A model generated the notes under the pieces. It was not told where the DNA came from, ran no database searches, and was given only the letters and a program-made list of their open reading frames with translations. From CBDBBY01 sp965203795 (GTDB taxonomy: Bacteria; Pseudomonadota; Alphaproteobacteria; Rhodobacterales; Rhodobacteraceae), in contig OZ241915.1 of NCBI GenBank assembly GCA_965203795.1, positions 1,736,001-1,800,000 on the forward strand: a DNA stretch of 64,000 nucleotides, written 5' to 3'. Positions 9,180 to 17,868 of the stretch are shown in pieces (within the stretch, counting starts at the first letter, position 1; every line of letters starts with the position of its first letter). The translations under genes and the position numbers were made by a program.

Positions 9180-11548
9180 GCTCCATCCTTCCCAGCGGCG
9201 GGCGGAAGCTCGTCCGCCTCGTCCGCCCTTCCCCGGATCCACACGTCCCGCTGCGGGAACGGGATCGAGATGCCCGCTTCGGCGAAACGCTCCGCGACCG
9301 CGAAGTTAATCTGCGATTTCGCGCTCAGGAAGTAGTTCACGTCCCGGAGGTACACGCGGAGCTCGAAGTCGAGCGAGCTGCTCCCGAAGCCCATGAATAT
9401 CGCCGCCGGAGCGGGGTCGTCGAGCACCGCGTCGTGGGAACTTGCGATCTCCAAAAGAATCCGCTCGACTTCGCGCGTGTCGGTTCCGTACGCCACGCCA
9501 ACGGGAATCCTGATCCGGCAGTAGCGGTTTCCAAGGGTCCAGTTGGTCACCTGCCCCGACATGATGTCGTTGTTCGGCACGACGACGGTCGCCCGGTCGA
9601 AAGTCTCGATCAGCGTCGAGCGCACGGAAATCCTGCGAACCGTGCCCGAAATCCCCCCGGCCTCGATCCAGTCGCCTTCGTTGATCGGCCTCTCGATCAG
9701 GAGGATGATCCCGGAGACGAAATTCGAAACGATCGCCTGCAGCCCGAAGCCGATCCCGACCGACAAGGCGCCCGCGACGATGGCGAGGTTGGTCAGGTCG
9801 AGCCCCGCGAAGGAAACCGCGAGCACCGCGGAAAGAACGATGCCGACATAGCCGGCGCCGGTCACGACCGCCTTCTGCGCGCCGGGATCCAGATGCGTTC
9901 CGGGAAGAATGGAGTTCCGGAGGACGGTCTGCGCCATGTTGGTGGCAACCGCGCCGGCCAGGAAGACGGCAACGAAGGTCAGCAGATCCGCCGCCGTGAT
10001 CCGCTGGCCGCCGATCAGCACGCCTTCGCTGAACAGCGCCCAGTATTCGGCAAGGTCGGCGTCGGACGCGCCCCACGCGATTGCGACTGTCGGCGCCATG
10101 GCCGCGGCGAGCAGAATCCCAAGAACGAGCTTGACCAGCCCCGCGCCGCGCGCCGCGCGTCCCGCGCCGACAGCCTTAAGAACGGAAGAGTAGCAGCCCA
10201 GCAGCACCCGGTTCAGGGCGAAATAAGCGGCAAGCAGCGCCAGCGTGAACAGGGACGGATAGATGAGCCGGCCGGCGCCCTCGCCGTATCCGATCGCGGC
10301 GAGCGCCGGCGCCGCCGCGGCGACAGCGGTCACGACCCATGCGAGCAGCGTGACCGTCCGGTCCCAGCCCGGCTCCTGCCCTTCGGGCGGCGTGGCCGCC
10401 GCGTGCGCCAGCAGCAGGCGGGAAATGCGGAACGCGAAATACGACACTGCCAGCACGAACGGAAACGCGATGAGCGCGTCCAGATCGGGCTGGGCCGTTC
10501 GAGGGTCGGGCAGCGCGGCCGCGAGCACCTGGACGCCCCAGACAATGCCGATAGCGCGTGCGGCGAACCGTCCGGAACCGGTCCATTCGCTGCCCAGCCT
10601 TGACCTCAGCAGGCCGGTCTCCGAATCGGAGAACGCGAACTCCGAGATCCAGCGACCCCCGAACGCCAGGAATCCGGCCAGCGGCAGCGCCTGCATGACC
10701 CTGCCGGAGTTGACGAAGGCGAGGCCGCTCGCGTCGACCGCGAGCACCAGCGCCCAAAGCCCGAGAACCGGGAACGCCAAATCGGAAACGAGCGACAAAA
10801 GAAGCGCGAGGCCTTGGGCGTCGGAACCATCGAGATTCCGCGAAATCCGCTTCTCGACCCGGACGACGAGATTGCGGACGCGCGTAAGCAAAACGCCGCC
10901 GACCACGAGATACAGCAGAATGAGCGGCAGTTTCTCCTGCGCCAGCCTGCGCTGCGCCTCGCGGGACCAGGAGTCTGCCACCTCGCCGGCCAAGGCGCCG
11001 AACTGAGCGGACAGATATTCCGGCAGTCCCGACCAGTTTCCCGGGTTCAGCGGCGACGGGCCCAGCCGGACGAGCCGCTGGCGCTCCCTCTCGTCCAGAA
11101 TGCCGTCGATCTCCGCAACCAGCCCCTCCGCCCGTTGGATCACTTCGGCGGCTACCCGGTAGGGAGCGTTCGCCTGCGCCAGTCGGCTTTCGAGATCAGC
11201 CCGTCGAAGCGCGGCCGTTCCCGTCTCGTCGCTTGCGTCCGCTTCCGCCGGCCCAAGCGCATTGATCTGCGCACTGAGCTGATCGATTCGGGGGCCGATG
11301 CGCCCCTGCTCGCCGACAGCGGCTGCGCGCCATCCCTCGAGCTGCGACCGGAGCACCAGCAGCGCCTGGTCGGACGCGGCGGCGGCGTCGACAACGGCTT
11401 CCGCCCGGGCCGCAAGCTTGTCCCATTCGGAGGTGTCGAGCTCCAGCGTTTCCTGCGCCGCCGATTGCGCCATGGGCGCCGCGGGCAGGAGGCACAGCGC
11501 GAAGGCCAGCAGCAAAGCCGCGCCGACCGCTCCCGAACGGCGGCTCAT
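9176..11548 (-). CDS. Large MscS-family mechanosensitive channel (DUF3772-type N-terminus)
   Basis: Inner-membrane mechanosensitive channel of 790 aa, far longer than E. coli MscS. A signal peptide (hydrophobic core LLLAFALCLLPAAPMA) is followed by a long, Ala/Glu-rich helical periplasmic domain to about residue 190 (DUF3772-like). Many membrane helices follow. The C-terminal MscS core is clear: the pore helix and GIGFGLQAIVSNFVSGIILL, then ERPINEGDWIE and VVPNNDIMSGQVTNW of the cytoplasmic beta domain. It would release small solutes on hypo-osmotic shock. Both ends overlap neighbours (cysK and alaX) by 4 bases. Confidence 0.9.
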   Translation of the reverse strand: MSRRSGAVGAALLLAFALCLLPAAPMAQSAAQETLELDTSEWDKLAARAEAVVDAAAASDQALLVLRSQLEGWRAAAVGEQGRIGPRIDQLSAQINALGPAEADASDETGTAALRRADLESRLAQANAPYRVAAEVIQRAEGLVAEIDGILDERERQRLVRLGPSPLNPGNWSGLPEYLSAQFGALAGEVADSWSREAQRRLAQEKLPLILLYLVVGGVLLTRVRNLVVRVEKRISRNLDGSDAQGLALLLSLVSDLAFPVLGLWALVLAVDASGLAFVNSGRVMQALPLAGFLAFGGRWISEFAFSDSETGLLRSRLGSEWTGSGRFAARAIGIVWGVQVLAAALPDPRTAQPDLDALIAFPFVLAVSYFAFRISRLLLAHAAATPPEGQEPGWDRTVTLLAWVVTAVAAAAPALAAIGYGEGAGRLIYPSLFTLALLAAYFALNRVLLGCYSSVLKAVGAGRAARGAGLVKLVLGILLAAAMAPTVAIAWGASDADLAEYWALFSEGVLIGGQRITAADLLTFVAVFLAGAVATNMAQTVLRNSILPGTHLDPGAQKAVVTGAGYVGIVLSAVLAVSFAGLDLTNLAIVAGALSVGIGFGLQAIVSNFVSGIILLIERPINEGDWIEAGGISGTVRRISVRSTLIETFDRATVVVPNNDIMSGQVTNWTLGNRYCRIRIPVGVAYGTDTREVERILLEIASSHDAVLDDPAPAAIFMGFGSSSLDFELRVYLRDVNYFLSAKSQINFAVAERFAEAGISIPFPQRDVWIRGRADEADELPPAAGKDGA

Positions 11549-12585
11549 GTGTCTACGAACGGCCGGGGCAGTTCCGCCGCCGGCCTGTCAAGCCAAGCCG
11601 GAACCGGCAGCTGGACGCTTCTCAGGAATTCGGGATTGAAGAGCTTCGACTGGTATCTCGTGCCGTAGTCGCAGAGCACGGTGACGATCATGTGGCCGGG
11701 CCCCATGTCCTCGGCCATCCGCACCGCGCCTGCCACATTGATCCCCGACGAGCCGCCGACGCACAGCCCTTCGTCCGAAAGCAGGGCGAACACCTCCTGA
11801 ACCGCGTCGCGATCCTGAATTTGGTACGAATAATCGACCTCCAAGCCTTCGAGATTGGCGGTCACGCGCCCCTGCCCGATTCCTTCCGTGATCGAAGAGC
11901 CCTCGGATTTTAGTTCGCCGGTCGTGTAGTAGCTGTGAAGCGCCGCTCCCATCGGGTCGGCAAGCCCGATCTTCACTCCGGGCTTCCTTGCGCGCAGCCC
12001 GTCCGCGACTCCGGCAAGCGTTCCACCGGTTCCGACGGCGCAAATGAAGCCATCGACCTCTCCGCCCGTCTGCTCCCAGATTTCGGGCGCGGTCGATTCG
12101 ACATGCGACCGCTTGTTGGCGGTGTTGTCGAACTGGTTCGCCCAAACGGCGCCGTTGGGTTCGCTCGCCGCCAGCGCCGCGGCCAGCCGATCCGAGTACC
12201 GCACGTAATTGTTGGGATTCCGGTACGGAACGGCCGGAACCTCGACCAGTTCCGCTCCTGCGAGCCTGAGGACATCCTTCTTTTCCTGGCTCTGCGTGTC
12301 CGGAATGACGATCACGCTTCGGTAGCCCAACGACGCTCCCACCATCGCCAGCCCGATGCCTGTGTTTCCCGCTGTTCCTTCCACGATCGTCCCGCCAGGG
12401 CGAAGCGCGCCGCTCCGCTCCGCATCCCTGATGATCCAGAGCGCCGCGCGATCCTTCACCGATTGGCCGGGATTGAGGAATTCCGCCTTGGCAAGAATCT
12501 CGCAGCCCGTTCTCTCGGATACGCCAGCGAGTCTCAGCATCGGCGTCCCGCCTATTGATTCAGCGAGATTCTTTCGAATGTCCAT
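11545..12585 (-). CDS. cysK: Cysteine synthase A (O-acetylserine sulfhydrylase)
   Basis: PLP enzyme making L-cysteine from O-acetylserine and sulfide, 346 aa. The PLP lysine is in NPGQSVKDRAA, substrate contacts in GTAGNTGIGLAM, and the phosphate-binding loop in GTGGTLAG. The ATG ending at 12585 is the start used by the family (MDIRKNLAESIGGTP). Its C-terminal extension after VTVLCDYGTRYQSKL is typical of this alphaproteobacterial type. The stop overlaps the mscS start. Malate synthase G lies 75 bp upstream on the same strand. Confidence 0.92.
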   Translation of the reverse strand: MDIRKNLAESIGGTPMLRLAGVSERTGCEILAKAEFLNPGQSVKDRAALWIIRDAERSGALRPGGTIVEGTAGNTGIGLAMVGASLGYRSVIVIPDTQSQEKKDVLRLAGAELVEVPAVPYRNPNNYVRYSDRLAAALAASEPNGAVWANQFDNTANKRSHVESTAPEIWEQTGGEVDGFICAVGTGGTLAGVADGLRARKPGVKIGLADPMGAALHSYYTTGELKSEGSSITEGIGQGRVTANLEGLEVDYSYQIQDRDAVQEVFALLSDEGLCVGGSSGINVAGAVRMAEDMGPGHMIVTVLCDYGTRYQSKLFNPEFLRSVQLPVPAWLDRPAAELPRPFVDT

Positions 12586-12660
12586 CGTCACAGGACTCCA
12601 TTCCCTGCGCCTTTCGGGAGCACTGCGGCATATCCGCAAACCGGTTCGCGGCCGCGCATC

Positions 12661-14817
12661 TCAGCCGCGCCGCTTCCGCTGGAGCCTGCGCTCGTGAAGC
12701 ACCGGCTCGGTGTAACCCGACGGCAGCCCTCGCCCCTTGAAAACCAAGTCTCTCGACGCTTGGTAGGCCTCGCCGTCAAACGCGGGCGCCATCGGCGAGT
12801 ACTCAGGGTCGGCAGCGTTCTGCCGGTCCACAACGGCCGCCATTTTGCGCATCGCATCCTCGACCTCCGCCTCTTCGACGATTCCGTGATGAAGCCAGTT
12901 CGCAAGGTGCTGCGACGAAATCCTGCATGTCGCCCGGTCCTCCATCAGCGCGACATTCCGAATGTCAGGCACCTTCGAGCATCCGACGCCTTGGTCGACC
13001 CAGCGCACCACGTAGCCGAGAATGCCTTGAAGATTGTTCTCGATTTCGGCGCGCAACTCCTCTTCGGACCAATTCGTTCCGGCGGCAAGCGGGATCTGGA
13101 GGATCGTCTCAAGCCCGGCCCTCGAGCCGCCCTTCTTGATCTCGGCTTGGCGGGCGGCGACATCCACCTGGTGGTAGTGCGTCGCGTGCAAGGTCGCCGC
13201 GGTCGGACTCGGAACCCAGGCGGTGTTGGCCCCGGCGCGCGGATGGGCGATCTTCTGCTCCAGCATGTCTCCCATCAGGTCCGGCATCGCCCACATGCCT
13301 TTCCCGATCTGCGCTTTCCCGTCCAAGCCGCACGCCAGCCCGGTGTCGACATTCCAGTCCTCGTACGCAGCGATCCAAGGCTCTCCCCGGATGTCGGCCT
13401 TCCGCAGGAACGGCCCCGCCTCCATCGAGGTATGGATTTCGTCGCCGGTCCGGTCGAGGAACCCGGTGTTGATGAAGGCGACTCGGTTTTTTGCGCTCCT
13501 TATGCACTCCTTGAGATTGAGCGTCGTTCGCCGCTCCTCGTCCATCACGCCAAGCTTCACGGTGTGGCGCGGAAGGCCGAGCACATCCTCGACTTTCCCG
13601 AACATGTCGTTGACGAACGCCACCTCGGCCGGACCGTGCAGTTTGGGAACAACCACGTAGATTGATCCGCTGGCCGAATTCCGCTTCCGTCCCTTGGCGT
13701 CCCGCGACGCCAGAAGAACCGTACACATGGCGTCGAGAAGGCACTCGCCGATTTCGTTGCCGTCGGAATTCCGCGCTGCCGGAGCATCCATCAGCAGCCC
13801 GACATTCCTGACGAGTAGCAGAGCTTGGGCCTTGAGCTCGAATTCCGATGCGCCGTCGGGGCGCAAGTACCTGCGGTCCGGCTCCAGCGACCTGCGTACC
13901 GTCCTGCCCGATTTCGCGAAGTCCTCCACGAGGGTGCCGTCGATCAAGCCCTGCCAGTTCCGGTAGGCCTGCATCTTGTCCGGCGCATCGACCGCTGCCA
14001 CGGAGTCCTCGCAGTCGATGATCGTGGTGATGGCCGATTCGAGAACGACATCCGCCACGCCGGCCAGATCCCCGGCCGCGGCGGGACTTGCCCGATCAAT
14101 GGAAATCTCGATGTGCAGCCCGTTGTTTCGAAGGAGAACGCAGTCCGGCGCCGCCGGATCGCCCCTGTAGCCTGCGAACTTGCCAGGATCCGCCAATCCG
14201 GCGATGGAGCCGTCGGTCTGCTTGACGCGCAGTTTTCCGCCCTCAAGGAAATACTTGGCCGCTTTCGCATGCGTGCCCGCCGCCAGCAGCGCGGCGCCAT
14301 CGAGAAATTCCTTCGTCCACGCGATTACTCGCGCGCCGCGCTCCGGATCGTAGCCCGGGCCGGACGGCGGCTCTCCCAGCGCATCCGTTCCGTACAGGGC
14401 GTCGTAGAGCGAATTCCACCTTGCGTTCGCAGCGTTCAGCGCGAACCGCGCGTTCGTGGCCGGAACGACGAGCTGCGGACCCGCGATGCTGGCGATCTCC
14501 GGATCGGCGTTTGCCGTTTCGATCTCGAAATCCCCGCCTTCCGGCACGAGATAGCCGATATCCTCAAGAAAGCGCCTGTACTCCGCCGGATCGCGCATTT
14601 GGCCGCGCCGCTCCCGGTGCCAGCCGTCGATTCGCTCCTGCATCTCGTCGCGAATCCGCAGAAGCTCGCGCCGGCGCGGCTCGAAATCCCGCACGAGCTC
14701 CGCGAACCCTTCCCAGAAGGCTTGAGGATCCAGCCCCGACTCCGGAATCGCTTCGTTCTCCACGAACTCGCGCAGGTCCCGATCGATCTGAAGGTTTGAT
14801 CGCCGATCGAATTCCAT
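12661..14817 (-). CDS. glcB: Malate synthase G
   Basis: Condenses glyoxylate and acetyl-CoA to malate, in the glyoxylate bypass or in glycolate/glyoxylate use. Its 718-residue length is that of the monomeric G isoform. Motifs include TIIDCEDSVAAVDAPDK for the Mg/glyoxylate site region, KLHGPAEVAF, LGVMDEERRTTLNL and GFLDRTGDEIHT; these match the TIM barrel of GlcB. The ATG ending at 14817 has AGGAGC 5 bases upstream and is preferred to a start 51 bases earlier. It lies 99 bp after acuI on the same strand, so read-through from dmdA-acuI is possible and would let acetyl-CoA from DMSP meet glyoxylate (inference). Confidence 0.94.
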   Translation of the reverse strand: MEFDRRSNLQIDRDLREFVENEAIPESGLDPQAFWEGFAELVRDFEPRRRELLRIRDEMQERIDGWHRERRGQMRDPAEYRRFLEDIGYLVPEGGDFEIETANADPEIASIAGPQLVVPATNARFALNAANARWNSLYDALYGTDALGEPPSGPGYDPERGARVIAWTKEFLDGAALLAAGTHAKAAKYFLEGGKLRVKQTDGSIAGLADPGKFAGYRGDPAAPDCVLLRNNGLHIEISIDRASPAAAGDLAGVADVVLESAITTIIDCEDSVAAVDAPDKMQAYRNWQGLIDGTLVEDFAKSGRTVRRSLEPDRRYLRPDGASEFELKAQALLLVRNVGLLMDAPAARNSDGNEIGECLLDAMCTVLLASRDAKGRKRNSASGSIYVVVPKLHGPAEVAFVNDMFGKVEDVLGLPRHTVKLGVMDEERRTTLNLKECIRSAKNRVAFINTGFLDRTGDEIHTSMEAGPFLRKADIRGEPWIAAYEDWNVDTGLACGLDGKAQIGKGMWAMPDLMGDMLEQKIAHPRAGANTAWVPSPTAATLHATHYHQVDVAARQAEIKKGGSRAGLETILQIPLAAGTNWSEEELRAEIENNLQGILGYVVRWVDQGVGCSKVPDIRNVALMEDRATCRISSQHLANWLHHGIVEEAEVEDAMRKMAAVVDRQNAADPEYSPMAPAFDGEAYQASRDLVFKGRGLPSGYTEPVLHERRLQRKRRG

Positions 14818-14916
14818 TTCAGCTCCTGTTCCTGCAGCGGCCTTGCCAGCCGGTTCCGTCAGCGGCAAGCGGCAACGCGCCTCCGCCGCGCAGAGGTTCG
14901 CGCAGGCCCGGCGCGC

Positions 14917-15909
14917 CTACGCGTTCACGTCGACGACCACCCGCCCTTGAACCTTCCCCTTGAGAATGTCCGCTCCAAGCCTCGGCAGGTCGGACAGCGA
15001 CGCGGTCTGGATCATCTCTTCGAGCAGCGGCGCGGGCAGATCCTTCGCGATCCTGCCCCATGCTTCAATTCGATCCGGCACCGGCTTCATCACGCTGTCG
15101 ATCCCGAGCAGATTCACGCCCCGGAGCAGGAACGGAATCACGGTTGCCGGCAACGCGGCTCCGCCTGCAAGGCCGACCGCCGCGACGGACGCGCCGTACT
15201 TCATCTGGCCGAGCGCGCGGGCGAGCATGGAGCCGCCCACGGCGTCGACGCATCCGGCCCACGTCTCCGATTCAAGCGGCCTCTTGACTGCTTCCGCGAT
15301 ATCCTCCCGCGGCATGACGTCGCTCGCCCCCAAGGACTTCAGATAGCCGGCAAGCTCGCTCCGTCCCGTCACCCCCGTCACTTCGTAGCCCAAATTCGCC
15401 AGGACCGCCGTTGCGACAGAACCCACGCCGCCCGCAGCCCCCGTCACCAGTACCGGTCCCTGTCCCGGCTTGAGCCCGTGCCGCTCAAGCGCGATGACAG
15501 CCAGCATCGCCGTGAATCCGGCGGTTCCCACGGCCATCGCCTGCCGGGTCGTGAGGCCTTCGGGAACAGGAACCAGCCAATCCGCCTTCACCCTGGCCTT
15601 CTGCGCGTATCCGCCCCACCTGCTTTCGCCGACCCGCCATCCCGTGAGAATCACGGCGTCGCCGGGCTTGAAGCGCGAATCCTCGGAATGCTCCACGACT
15701 CCGGCGAAATCGATTCCGGGCACATGCGGGTAGTTCCGGACGAGGCCGCCGCCGGGCCCGATGCACAGGCCGTCCTTGTAGTTCAGCGTCGAATGCTCAA
15801 CCGCAACGGTCACGTCGCCCTCGGGGAGGCTGGACGCCTCCATCGTTTGGACGGAAGCCGACGTTTTCCCGTCGCCGTCCTTTTCCACAACAAGCGCGTT
15901 GAAGCTCAT
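14917..15909 (-). CDS. acuI: Acryloyl-CoA reductase AcuI (YhdH/YhfP-type MDR)
   Basis: NADPH-dependent medium-chain reductase, 330 aa, that turns acryloyl-CoA into propionyl-CoA and so detoxifies acrylate made from DMSP. Family features are STLNYKDGLCIG near residue 45, the VPGIDFAGVVE segment, and the nucleotide-binding VTGAAGGVGSVA near residue 155. There are no structural-zinc cysteines, as expected for YhdH/AcuI. A GAGGGG site precedes the ATG. The gene begins 19 bases after dmdA, the same gene pair known from roseobacters, which supports the AcuI assignment over a generic quinone reductase. Confidence 0.9.
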   Translation of the reverse strand: MSFNALVVEKDGDGKTSASVQTMEASSLPEGDVTVAVEHSTLNYKDGLCIGPGGGLVRNYPHVPGIDFAGVVEHSEDSRFKPGDAVILTGWRVGESRWGGYAQKARVKADWLVPVPEGLTTRQAMAVGTAGFTAMLAVIALERHGLKPGQGPVLVTGAAGGVGSVATAVLANLGYEVTGVTGRSELAGYLKSLGASDVMPREDIAEAVKRPLESETWAGCVDAVGGSMLARALGQMKYGASVAAVGLAGGAALPATVIPFLLRGVNLLGIDSVMKPVPDRIEAWGRIAKDLPAPLLEEMIQTASLSDLPRLGADILKGKVQGRVVVDVNA

Positions 15910-15928
15910 CGAATTCACCCCTCGATTT

Positions 15929-17038
15929 TCAAATGAAGGTACTCTCGCGGACCGTGGCGTCCCGGATCTCTCCTTGCGCATCGACTTGGACGCGCGTGCC
16001 GTCCGCGAAATATTCCCTGTTGATCATGGCGATAGCCACGTTCGTGCTGAAGCCCGGCGACCACGTGGCGGAACCGATCAATCCCGCCGGCGCGCCGCCG
16101 CAAGTCACCGGCCATTTCCGGTCGAGCGGCGGCACCGGCGGGCCGTCGATCGAAAGGTAGCGGATCTGCCTTGCCAACCCTTTGCGTTCCGCCTCAAGCA
16201 GCGCGTCCCGGCCGATGCAGCTGACCGCCGTCCCGAGGTCGCAGAACTTCCCTAGGCCGCATTCGAACGGGTTGTGGTCGTTGGTGATGTCGTTCCCGTA
16301 CGACAGCAGTCCCGCCTCTACCCGCTCGGCGTACGTAGGGCTGCCGGCACCGACCTGGAGATCGGCCCCCGCCGCCATGAGCTCGCGCCAAAGCGGCATT
16401 CCCAAGTCGGCCCCGTCCAGATAGATCTCGAAGCCGCCCTGCTTGGAATAGCCGCTGCGGGAAACGACGTGCTTCGTGCCGCCGAATTCAAACCAATCGA
16501 ATTCGAAGAACCCGATGTCCGAAACCCTCGGCCCGAACACGCGCCGCACGAGCTCCTCGGCCTTGGGGCCCTGCACCGCAAGCGGAGACACGTCCGGCTC
16601 GAACACCTCGACATCCAAGCCGGCGCCGATCGCAAGGCCCTTCGCCATGAGCAGGAAGTCGCTGTCGGCAAGCGAGTACCAGAAGCGGTCTCCGGCAAGC
16701 TTCACCAGCACGGGATCGTTGAGCATCCCGCCCCTGTCGTCGACGACCGGCGCGTATTTGCACTGCCGCACCCGCATGCCGCCGACGAACCTCGGCGTCA
16801 GCATCTGGACCAGCCGCTCGGCATCCGGCCCGGAGATTTCGACTTGGCGCTGGCATGACACGTCCCAAAGCTGCACATGCTCCTTGAGGTGGCGGTAATC
16901 CTCTTCGGGCGTTCGGAACAGCGTTGGAAGCAGCATCCGGTTGTATACCGAGCACGCCCTCACGCCTTCAGCGAGGACTCCGTCCCAGAACGGAGTCCTG
17001 CGCAGCCTGCTTGAAGGGGCTACTAGCAATCCGGACAT
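15929..17038 (-). CDS. dmdA: Dimethylsulfoniopropionate demethylase DmdA
   Basis: Tetrahydrofolate-dependent enzyme of the GcvT fold that demethylates DMSP to 3-methylmercaptopropionate. The 369-residue protein shows segments that I recognise as DmdA-like rather than GcvT: VYNRMLLPTLF, EEDYRHLKEHVQLWDVS, DVEVFEPDVSPLAVQGPK, SRSGYSKQGGFEIYL and LLSYGNDITNDHNPFECGL. These match the known marine enzymes closely in order and spacing. The ATG has GAGG 7 bases upstream. Directly downstream is acuI, the partner gene of the classical dmdA-acuI operon. No dmdB, dmdC or dmdD is visible in the window. Confidence 0.92.
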   Translation of the reverse strand: MSGLLVAPSSRLRRTPFWDGVLAEGVRACSVYNRMLLPTLFRTPEEDYRHLKEHVQLWDVSCQRQVEISGPDAERLVQMLTPRFVGGMRVRQCKYAPVVDDRGGMLNDPVLVKLAGDRFWYSLADSDFLLMAKGLAIGAGLDVEVFEPDVSPLAVQGPKAEELVRRVFGPRVSDIGFFEFDWFEFGGTKHVVSRSGYSKQGGFEIYLDGADLGMPLWRELMAAGADLQVGAGSPTYAERVEAGLLSYGNDITNDHNPFECGLGKFCDLGTAVSCIGRDALLEAERKGLARQIRYLSIDGPPVPPLDRKWPVTCGGAPAGLIGSATWSPGFSTNVAIAMINREYFADGTRVQVDAQGEIRDATVRESTFI

Positions 17039-17128
17039 GCGGGAACCTCGCGCCTCCGCTTGAAGCGGAGAAATGGTTCACCCGGCGGCAATGCGCAACC
17101 AGTAACTTGCCTCTTCGGCCGGTCGGCG

Positions 17129-17851
17129 TCAGCCCTTTCGGCTGGCGGATTTCGGATCAGGGCCGCTCCAGCGGATCGCGCAGATTTCGGCGGACCGGCC
17201 ATCGAAGTCCCATACCCTTCCGTACGCGCGTACCCGCCCCTTGTTCGCTGTGGCGATCGTGATGTCGGGGCCCATCCAATATCTGGTGTTGGACACGACG
17301 ATGTCCTTCCCCGGATCCGACCCGCCGACCGGTACGACCTCGCCCTCGATCTTCCTGCCGACCTTCAGCCGCCGGGCCGGGCCATCGTTCTCGTAGCTTA
17401 CCGCGGCCCGCTCGGCGCCCAGGAATTCGCTGACCAGAACCTTGAACAGCCCGGTCGTGCCCTTCGCCTTGCCGGACAGTATCTGGACCAACCCGTGGAA
17501 AGCCGCATGCGACGCGCGCTGGTCGATGAACGCGGCAGCCTTCCAGTTTCCCCGCGCCATCAGCCCCGGAATCTCCATCAGCAGGCCGACATTCAGGCCC
17601 GAGAGGTCGGCATTGCCGTATTTCCCCTCGTCGATCCGGATTCCAGCCCACGCCTGGCAATGGCCTTCGGTCGGCGGATGCTGGCCCAAGCTGACGACGC
17701 ACGGGCAGAACACCGTGCAATTGCAGTTGAGGATCAGTTCGCCGTTCAGCGTCCAAGGCACCGTGCCCCGGTCGGATTTGTCAGTCGCGGGGTGCCTGCT
17801 GTCAATTTTTGCTTGGGGCCGAAGCCTGTCCGGCGCATCGCTCTTTGCCAA
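17129..17851 (-). CDS. DUF1326 protein
   Basis: Function unknown. The DUF1326 domain begins at PWTLNGELILNCNCTVFCPC, with the cysteine cluster (C-N-C then C-P-C) that could bind a metal. A conserved TEGHCQAW follows, then a hydrophobic/beta-rich remainder. The TTG start at 17851 has an ideal GGAGGG site six bases upstream and lies 17 bases after the DUF2182 stop. It adds about 30 residues before the domain. A GTG at 17761 starts exactly at the domain but has a poor site; which start is used is open. DUF1326 and DUF2182 genes are often found together, here in one transcript. Confidence 0.8.
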   Translation of the reverse strand: MAKSDAPDRLRPQAKIDSRHPATDKSDRGTVPWTLNGELILNCNCTVFCPCVVSLGQHPPTEGHCQAWAGIRIDEGKYGNADLSGLNVGLLMEIPGLMARGNWKAAAFIDQRASHAAFHGLVQILSGKAKGTTGLFKVLVSEFLGAERAAVSYENDGPARRLKVGRKIEGEVVPVGGSDPGKDIVVSNTRYWMGPDITIATANKGRVRAYGRVWDFDGRSAEICAIRWSGPDPKSASRKG

Positions 17852-17868
17852 TTTGATCCCTCCGAAGG

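Noticed and set aside
14917..15909. Calling this gene a generic quinone oxidoreductase
   Set aside because: The position 19 bases after dmdA and the YhdH-type sequence make acryloyl-CoA reductase (AcuI) the better assignment.
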